64,000 nucleotides of DNA from Aralia elata (Eukaryota > Streptophyta > Magnoliopsida > Apiales > Araliaceae): contig CM068386.1 of the NCBI GenBank assembly GCA_034770075.1, forward strand, positions 40,481,990-40,545,989, in the 5' to 3' direction. Position numbers and translations under genes: made by a program. The first letter of the stretch is position 1; each line of letters starts with the position of its first letter. Positions 56,212 to 64,000 of this stretch are shown in pieces. Under the pieces are notes generated by a model. The model was not told the origin of the DNA. It ran no database searches and worked only from the letters and a program-made list of their open reading frames with translations.

Positions 56212-56261
56212 GAATGGCGTCGTTGCGCCATTCATAAGGCCAAAATGGGCGCCGTGGCGCC
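56212..56261 (+). repeat. GC-rich palindrome pair in solo LTR H
   Basis: GAATGGCG...CGCCATTC arms at 56,212-56,233 and GGCGCCGTGGCGCC at 56,248-56,261, spaced as in G. Both arms of the first hairpin differ from G in a paired way (GAGTGG/CCACTC in G, GAATGG/CCATTC in H), so pairing is kept although sequence changed. Confidence 0.85.
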
Positions 56262-56374
56262 GGGATCCAGTAGGTTGGCCAGCTTTGACGTCCTTTAGTA
56301 AAATTGGCAGAACTTTCTCATACGAACTCCGATTGAGGTGATTCGAGATGATTTGGAACGAGAAAGAGTAAAAC

Positions 56375-58733
56375 TGTGACACCCCCAAATCCGGGTACCT
56401 TAACCCTCAGATTCGATGCTCACGATCCAACACATACATCATATAAACTACCCATTAAATAAATATTATATAAGATAATCCTTAATAAAAGGTTACATAC
56501 ATAAACGTATCCCAGGTCAACTAACCCTTAATAACATAGTAACAGCGGAATAATATAAATAAATTCATTACATAATTTATCACAAATAGAAGATAGACTA
56601 CGAGTCATCTATTCATGCATCTTGCCTTTGCCCTTGCTTGAAGATGGTTCCTCAGGTTTCTCATTCTTAGCTGAAATGTTTTGTGCAAGGGTGAGCAAAC
56701 AAATTGCCCACAAGTAGAAAAATATATAATAAACAATATATGATTGAGCAAATGCTTATTCATTGGAATCAATCAACTGATAATCAAAAGCTTGTGAATT
56801 CAATGGAATAATCGTCTGTTAAATGAAATCATCGATATTGAGTTATGCTGTAAATACTGAGGGTCTCAAGACCACGAACTATGTCCTAGGTTTACAAGCA
56901 TATATATTGTAACCTTTATCAGCCTGATGACTGTGGACTATCCATCTCGTACTCCAGGTGATCAGCCTTTTGTACTATGTATTGTGCACAAACATATTAG
57001 TTCAAAATTATAGTTTCCGATAACATCTGCCCTTTATATAGGGTTGTTCATCTCAGCTTTATCATAGGAATCCGCACCAAAGACAAATCAGTTTGGAATA
57101 ACATTAGAAAGAATTCTAATCTTTTAGAACGTTCATCGACTATGTACTAGCCGAATCAAATGAGTTTGATAAACAATCAAAGATTTAATAACAACATCAT
57201 CTCGAATAATTGCAATAAATATGCCATGATTCAATAACTTATATTTGAACAAGTATTATTCATCAAAGTAATGCTTTCAGAAAAGAATTAGAAAGCTTGC
57301 ATGTCCATAGGAAACTCGCACAAATATGAAAGAACTGTACGGTTTAGGAAACTTTGCTTAATATTAAAGTATAAGCAAAAGTTAGAGAACTTGCCTTGCG
57401 TGTTCGCTACAAAGTTATGATATATGTTCTTCAAATATCCTACACAATATTATTAATAATAACATATAATTAGTCACATATAGACTTCACATAAGAGTTT
57501 ACAACTTTTATTATATGTCACATTTCATGTTATTCGAGTTTTATAATAACGCGACCAATCTTCAAAAATGTCTCTCGGCATTCGAAAATGACACGACCCG
57601 CTTATCGCCCCCTTATGATATTTTACTTCAAAATATATCATTGCTCAAAATTCATTTCAATCCAAGTTACAAAACTCAGTTTCGCAGTTTTTCTTTAACA
57701 AAATATTGTTCTTGTTTTTATCATATCTCCTTCGTTACTCATTCGTTTTCGTTCATTCCTACGTCAAATTAAAGCTTATCCAGTGTACTTTAACACTAGC
57801 TAGGCCCTGGTTCCAGCCCCTTCTTCAATAAAAATATATTTTCATTTTTTTCAAGCAACGTCAGATTGCTACAAAAACCTGGCCAGCTTTACCCTCGCTC
57901 GCTAAAACAGTCATAACTAATTCATTTCAAAAGCTTTTTGAGCGATTCTTGCGCCCACGCGAAGCTAACTTCCGGGGCTACAACTTTCATTTTTACACCA
58001 CTTTCAAATTCTGAACACACAAGACCAGAAAATTCGTACAAGAAGCATGCCAGAATCTGTCCATTTCTACGTTTTAGCTTTATCCCATCTCGCTAAAAAA
58101 AATCATAACTAATTCGTTTTAAGCTCGTTTCGGTTCATTCCAACTGGGTTGTCTTCGTATCTCAGAGAAGTATAATATATAACCTTCAAACTAAATTTTT
58201 AAACGTAACAACACAACCATAATAACCTCTAAACAGTCTAAAACGTCCAAAATCAGTCCATAGGTCCATTTCTTTCTCCTTTATGCATATGATCGGATTT
58301 GTTTGCTTTTGATTCCACTTGTAAGTTGTTACCAATTTCTTTAACACTTGAAATAACTTATATGAATTCTTTAACAACTCATGCAACCAAAATAACAACT
58401 AACCATGAAAATCTAAGAAATGAAGTTTAAAGCTTTAGAGTTAATTCATTACCTCTTGGCTCCTCTTTTGCTTGGCTAGAGAGTGTAAAATGCTTGCTTA
58501 AACTCCTCCTTGCTTCTCCTTGATCTTTTGGACAGTTTGCATTAAGTTCATTAAAGACCCATTTCACTCTCTCTCTAGAAAATTTGAGTTTTAATGGAGT
58601 TTTTGGAGATTGATGGAGGTTAAGGATGAAATGGAGGATGAATTATGGTTTATATTTGCTAGATAGGTCTTCTTCTTCTTCTTCAAAACACAAATGAATT
58701 CCTTATGTTCTCCTCCTAATGGTTTCTCCGGTA

Positions 58734-58779
<46 letters not shown>

Positions 58780-59386
58780 GTTAGTGTTTAAACTCTTAGC
58801 AACATGGAATGATCAGATGAAGAATGGGGTAAGTGATGTTACCATTGGGTTTATCTGATCATAAATGGGGAGATGAAAAGTCGGAGACGTTTGGGAGAGG
58901 AAGACGTTTAGTTTCTGAAGCATTTGCTTGGTTGCCTGCAAGTCTATTGCTCTCTCCTTCCTTATTGGTCCAAATACCACAAGCTAAATTCTAATTGGTT
59001 AACAATTGCATGAGCAATATTACTCCCTGCAAGTTCCATTCTCTCTCTTCTCTAATTGGTTAATCAAATGCCATGCATGGTTTTAATGAAAAAAAATACA
59101 CACTCACTTGCCTTTCCTTGCATTTTCGTAGCTTTTATTTGTTCCCAAATATTAAAAATTCATAACCCATTTAATAACCATTTAACCAATTTTTTTTTCA
59201 CATTCCAAATGGGATTTTAAACTAAGTTTATTAAAGAATTAAATAAACATTTAATTCCTACATATATTTGGTTAACACATAAACACCAAATAAATTATTC
59301 TAAAATTAATAGTACTCATTAAAATATTTATTCAATAAATATTTATAACTATATTACGAAATTTAACTCGGGTAACAATCGTTACA
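56375..59386 (-). mobile_element. Solo LTR nested in H, inverted (3.0 kb)
   Basis: Reads TGTGACACCCCCAAAT to GGTAACAATCGTTACA on the plus strand, that is TGTAACGATTGTTACC...GGGTGTCACA on the minus strand, the same ends as G and H. Duplication AAAAC at 56,370-56,374 and 59,387-59,391. A (CT)n run of about 40 bp lies at 58,738-58,777. No GC palindrome group was found in it. Confidence 0.92.
58738..58777. repeat. (CT)n microsatellite
   Basis: About 20 CT dinucleotides inside the inverted solo LTR. Confidence 0.95.
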
Positions 59387-61508
59387 AAAACTACAACTTT
59401 CATTTAATAATGATTGAGAGTTAAGGTCGGGATCAATTTCAAAATTGTCTTTAGGACTGTTGTGCATTTGAAGGCAATCGGAGGGCATCGGGCATGCACG
59501 TATGCAACGTATAATGCTTCCAATGCTAAAAGATGTTGTTTTAAGTTCTAAAGCATGAACATTATGAAATATAATGATGATTAACATTAATCAATGATGA
59601 ATTTGATAAGTGTACGAGCATGCTAAACATTTACAAAAGGAGACGAATCGGGCGTGTGAGGTATGAACGTCAAAACGTCGTGTAAAGTGTTATTGAACTT
59701 AAATAGTGTTTTGATTCAAATGAAATGAACATTATAAGATATGTAATGGGGTTAATATAAACCAATAAGCATGAATGATGATGAGGGCCGTAACGTTTCC
59801 AAACGACGCGACGCCGAGAGATGTTTTGGAGTTAATCGCGTTTATTAAATTATAAAACATGAACAACATAAAATGAGACTTTTAATAAAATTTGTAAACC
59901 TTTATGTGGAGTCTATATGTGACTAATTGGTATGCCATTATTAATAATGTTGTGTAGGATATTTGAAGTGCAACTAGCGTAGCTTTTAAACAGCGCTCCA
60001 GGCAAGTTCCCTCACTCAATATTGTATTTGAGTAAGTATTCCATTTTATTGCAAGTTTTTCTTACTCAACATTTATATTGAGCAAGTTTTCTAACAATTG
60101 TTTAATTTGATATTGAACAAGTATTCTATGTTATTGCAAGTTTCCTAACTCAAACTCAAGTTATTATTTTTCAATCATGTTTGTGGTTTAGTTATTGTCA
60201 ATTACTCCATATCAATGATAATTATTGATATTCGCACTTTGTGCACTTGAATTCTCGTTCTATTATTGAACTGTAAAATGTTAAAGTTCTTTATTCATGA
60301 ACTGTTTAAGGAAATAGTCTACGCCATTTGTTTCGGCTAGACGTATGCATGTTAATATTTTTGACAGTTATCCAAACCAGTAGTTGGTACGGATTCTTGG
60401 ACTGAGAGAGTAACCCTTAATAGGGGACTATAAGTATCAGTTATCCGGTGCAGTCAGGATTTAATGTTATACATATATATGGGGTACGAGAGGCTAATCC
60501 CCTCAAGTACTACTGACAGGGCCAGGTTTTAAAAGGGTCAGTTGAATGATTGGCTCTTTGGCCATGTTCATGGTTCTATTGGACCACTTAGCAGTAAATA
60601 ATCAATATTCATTTTTTTATTTGAACGTTGGTTATATTATTCAGTTATTTCATCAACGTTCGTAAATTGTTGATCTATGAGATTATTATTCTTATTCATT
60701 CATGATATATCTTTATTCATTGTTAAACTTGTTGAGTAAATTCGTTGCTCACCCTTGCTATATCATGAACAAATTGCAGTTAAGCCGGAGAGTTCCAAAA
60801 AGGGCAAAGGCAAAGCAAAGCTTAAGGAATAGTTGCATGGATAACATTATATGTTACTATTTCGTTATGTAATCATATAACTCTTTTGCAATAATTAGAG
60901 TATTTTATGATGTATTTGGTTAAGGTTATAGACCTTGGGACCGTAGTAAACCTTTTGTAATGAATAATATATGTTTATTTATTTCGCATTAGTTGTTGTA
61001 TGTTGTTTAGAGGTGGTTGGATGTTCTATATCGTGAGCACCGAATTCGAGGTATTGGTACCTGAATTTGGGGGTGTCACAATCAAAACCATTTATTATTA
61101 TACATATCATCATATGCATCAATAAATAATATTCATCTCATGAAATTAAAACCATTCCATATATGCATTGATTTCATTTAACGGGCAATTATAGTTAGTA
61201 AGAAATCCAATACCAAATCAAATTAGTTTTCATGAAATCCAATTCAACTCCAATCTGTTTAGTATAAAATCCAATTTCAACTCCAATTAGTTAGCATGAA
61301 ATTCTATTCCAACTCTAATTGGTTAGCATGAAATCCAGTTCCAATTAAAATAAACATCTTTATTCTAATCCAATTCCAAATCAAAATAAACTCCTTTATT
61401 TTTAATTTAGAATTTTTGAAATAACATATAATCCAATTTCAATTAAAATAAACTTCTTTATTTCAATTTTTTTAAAAAAATTAAAAAACTGAACAATACA
61501 GGGGTCAA

Positions 61509-61655
61509 AGCCGCGGTGCCAGAAGACAGTGATGCGGCGCTGTCTGAAAATTAGCTTAGCGTTGCAACGCTATAAACCTGCGATGCGGCACTGACCAGAC
61601 TGGAACCCAGCGCTGCGGCTCTGTTGGACAGCGTTGCAGCATTGCATCCCTGTTC
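61509..61655 (-). repeat. GC-rich cassette in leader of L
   Basis: About six short GC blocks (GCCGCGGTGCC, GATGCGGCGCTG, AGCGTTGCAACGCT, GATGCGGCACTG, CAGCGCTGCGGCTCTG, CAGCGTTGCAGCATTG), several palindromic, spaced 20-30 bp. It occupies the same leader position as the cassettes in B and J but with a different repeat sequence. Confidence 0.8.
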
Positions 61656-61810
61656 CAGTTTTTCTCACGATTTTTTCAATCCAAATCAGATTTTTGCTCT
61701 TTCGTTCAAAAAAACATGATTCTATACTAACAATTATGCCCAATTAAATTGTTCTAAACACATATCATACATATACGAAATCAAAACAATTAATAAATCT
61801 CATAAAGTTT

Positions 61811-61823
61811 GGCTTTGATGCCA
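61811..61823 (-). other. Primer binding site of L
   Basis: Minus-strand TGGCATCAAAGCC next to the LTR end, a variant of the initiator tRNA-Met site TGGTATCAGAGCC used by B. Confidence 0.8.
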
Positions 61824-61824
61824 C

Positions 61825-62081
61825 TGTTGGTTTGTAATATCCATGAATATACAATCAAATTACATATAAACAGCGGAAGCATGGCAAAATTAGAATTTAA
61901 AATTTTACAAAACATAACAAGGATCATCGTTTATACATAATTAGCAATTATACGAAAGAGATAAAGAATAAGAATCATACCCTCGTAGAACCGTGCTTCC
62001 ACAGGTACGAGTTCTACTCCAAGTCCTTTCGTGTTCTCCTTGAATTCGCAGGTTAGATTCCTTCCTTTGATCAACGTTAGC
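61825..62081 (-). repeat. 5' LTR of copia composite E/L, inner end
   Basis: Minus-strand LTR end (plus strand TGTTGGTTTGTAATATCC...) with the ACCAACA terminus shared only with 41,357. About 20-odd differences over 255 bp from that LTR. Cut at TTAGC (62,077-62,081) by LTR I. Confidence 0.88.
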
Positions 62082-64000
62082 TGTGACACCCCCAAATTCA
62101 GGTTCCAATACCTCGAATTTGGTGTTCATGATAACTAACATCCAATTACCTTCAATCAACATACGACGACTAAATGCAGAATAAATAATCATAAATTGAT
62201 CATTTTAGAAGGTTTACAAAAGGGTCCCAAGGACTATAACCTTAAATGATTACATCACGAAGTTCAAAAAGGTAACTAACATAGTTCGTGTTACATAACC
62301 GAAGTCTAGACTACACATTCAAAACAGATGGCGTGCTCATCTGAAGCCTAGAACTTCATATTCCCCTTATCTCTGCTCGAGCACTCAGGCTTAGCTGTAA
62401 TATTTCATGATATAGCAAGGGTGAGCAACGAGTTTGCTCAGCAAGTTTAAAATGAATAAGAGATATATCATAAATGAGTATGAATGATAATCAGCATAGT
62501 TCAACAATAAAAAGAGTTGATGAGACAACTGAACGATATAATCAAAGTTCAAATGAAGCTATGAATATTGATTATTTACTGCCGACAATCCAATAGACTA
62601 TGAACATACTTTAAGGCATCAGCTGCATTAACCGACCCTTATTAGGTACAACCACCAGAATATGTACGCAATGGGATCAACCTCTTGTACCTATGAATAT
62701 GCATACCATTTAATTCTGCTCTGTATCATCTTTCAGATACTTAGGAAGCTCCCCACCATGGGGTTATTCATCTTAGTCTAAGAATCCATTCCAACAATAG
62801 GTTTGGATAGCTCTTAAATTACTTAAATACTCGCATGTCTAGACGAACAATGGCTTAGACTTTTCTTCGAATGGTTCATGAATATCCGAACCAAAAATGT
62901 TAATACAGTCTAACTATAGAACCGAATTCAGATGCACTAGGTGTGAATGCCAATAATATCAATGTGGAATAACTTTAAAACAATTAAACCACTTAGCACA
63001 TGCTTGAGAAATTAGAACTCGAGCTTAATTTGAAGAACTTGAATAATGTAATAAATTTCAGAAATTTTTGCTCAATATAGGGATTGAGTTAAGATGGGAC
63101 TTGAAAAGATATACACAATAGCATAACAATCAATCTAAAAGCTCGAAGTGAGGGAACTTGCAATAAAAAACGTAAGATTAGAGACTTGCATGATCTATTG
63201 CTTAATGATTTACTCTAGGTTTCAGTTCGGAAAGTACCCTACAATAATATAATTTCACTCTCCGATCAGACATATTATGCAGTAATAACATATTAAAAAT
63301 TTAAACACGAGTGACTCGTACGGTCTGCTCTATAGACCACTCCAACACTCTACGGCCTGATAGGGCAGCGCTACGATCAGTAGGGTTGTAATACCATCGG
63401 TAGAGTCATTCTATGACTACCTTCGGGTCTGACCAACCTGCTGCTCATAAGATGTTGGCTTCGGCTCCCCTTCGAGAACTACTAGAGGTTCGGGGGCCGC
63501 CCGTACATTGAGGTCCTCTTCGGTCTTGGATGTACCTTACGTTTGGCTTCGGGAAGCCAAAGGTTAGGTCTCAGCGTCACTTTAAGACTTCGGCTTCAGA
63601 GTTGTGACTTTTAAAGTCAAGTCTGGGCCTTACTGTTAATTAGAGATTCAGCTTTGGGTTCAACATTGAACCGACCCTTAGCAGCTAACAGAACCTTCGG
63701 GTTAGACTACAGATTTCCTCTTGGAAACCTCTCGTAGTTCGAGATCTCTTGAGGTTCGGGAACCTCTTCGGGCCCGGATGCTTTGAGTTTGACTTCAGAA
63801 AGCCAAAGGTTTGGGTCTCATTGACATTATAAGACTTCGGCTTCGGAGTTATGACTTTGGAAGTCAGGTCCGGACCTTATAGATACCAGGGCTCGGCTTC
63901 GGGTCTAGTATTGAACTAAGCCCAGAGCAGCTGCTACTGCCTTCGGGTTTGATTACAAATTCCACTTCGAGAACCATTCTATAGTCTGGGGGTCGGGTAA
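62082..64000 (-). mobile_element. LTR I, inverted, G/H family, running off the window
   Basis: Starts TGTGACACCCCCAAATTC, the reverse complement of the G/H terminus, inserted in the copia LTR. It follows H in reverse order to about 63,300 and then enters a GC-rich tandem repeat not present in G or H. Whether it is solo or part of a full element cannot be seen. Confidence 0.85.
63420..64000. repeat. 246-bp tandem repeat in LTR I, over two copies
   Basis: AGCCAAAGGT...GGTCTCA...AAGACTTCGGCTTC.GAGTT.TGACTTT recurs at about 63,555 and 63,801. The units share many TTCGGGTTT/CTTCGG words and are clearly more GC-rich than the flanks. The array continues past the window. No open frame spans it. Confidence 0.85.

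Larger units (their letters stand above)
54405..61080 (+). mobile_element. Solo LTR H (3.7 kb without insert), same family as G
   Basis: TGTAACGACCGTGAATTC to AATTTGGGGGTGTCACA, flanked by ATCAA (54,400-54,404 and 61,081-61,085). It is interrupted at 56,374 by an inverted relative. Contains a (TA/CA)n region (54,530-54,600), a GC palindrome pair (56,212-56,261) and the Lys-rich terminal motif (60,780-60,831). No internal region or second LTR. Confidence 0.92.
53277..61824 (-). other. Leader of L, interrupted by solo LTR H
   Basis: Minus-strand copia leader: stem-loops at 53,474-53,487, about 53,579, 53,662-53,675 and 53,750-53,763, TA-rich stretch near 53,910-54,000, conserved leader to 54,404, then H, then leader from 61,081. 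The last part has AT-rich units (61,180-61,470), a GC-rich cassette (61,509-61,655) and a primer site (61,811-61,823, minus-strand TGGCATCAAAGCC). Confidence 0.85.

Noticed and set aside
56375..62090. Inverted TGTGACACCC ends suggesting a large DNA transposon with terminal inverted repeats
   Set aside because: The opposed ends belong to separate LTRs in opposite orientation, each with its own 5-bp duplication.
1..64000. Host genes, tRNA or rRNA genes
   Set aside because: I found none. All recognisable coding similarity is to retrotransposon Gag or Pol, and the tRNA-like words are primer binding sites.

Overview
This window is plant nuclear heterochromatin built almost entirely of nested LTR retrotransposons. 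The evidence is Ty1/copia polyproteins with iMet-tRNA primer sites, Ogre/Tat-like and Athila-like Ty3/gypsy fragments, large solo LTRs with perfect 5-bp target duplications, an AT-rich background, and no recognisable host gene, tRNA or rRNA. The features point to a flowering plant, probably a eudicot; the species cannot be named from sequence alone. Every coding region is broken, so nothing here is predicted to make a full-length protein.

Left half (1-41,356). A minus-strand Ogre/Tat-like element (D, 37,975-41,356) is the oldest layer. Copia element J, whose 5' LTR begins left of the window, ends against D. Copia A lies in the 5' LTR of J, copia B (6,536-25,823) lies in the 3' LTR of A, and a 10-kb gypsy element C (13,238-23,242) lies in the reverse-transcriptase region of B. 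The B and C insertions have 5-bp duplications at both ends (ggtat, ccatg). Solo LTR G (27,756-31,190, duplication ccagc) sits in the leader of J.

Right half (41,357-64,000). A minus-strand copia composite (E plus L) has its 3' LTR at 41,357-43,192 and the visible part of its 5' LTR at 61,825-62,081. Between them are pol, gag and leader, then a second gag and leader joined at about 52,407. It is interrupted by an Athila-like defective element F (47,621-51,739, duplication tggtg), by solo LTR H (54,405-61,080, duplication atcaa) which itself holds an inverted solo LTR of the same family (56,375-59,386, duplication aaaac), and by LTR I, which runs off the right edge.

How the pieces relate. All copia copies are one family with about 1.8-kb LTRs and a 1.5-2 kb leader. 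B and the E part are the less damaged type. A, J and the L gag share old lesions: the same stop-creating deletion near gag codon 15, and in A and J the same removal of the pre-integrase region. A nevertheless has nearly identical LTRs, which suggests a non-autonomous lineage moved in trans. The most unusual signals are (1) GC-rich palindrome cassettes in the LTRs or leaders of several unrelated families, (2) a stem-loop repeated four times upstream of copia gag, altered in parallel in all four copies of A, (3) loss of one catalytic Asp codon of YVDD in three copies, and (4) higher-order tandem repeats forming in the 3' untranslated region of C.
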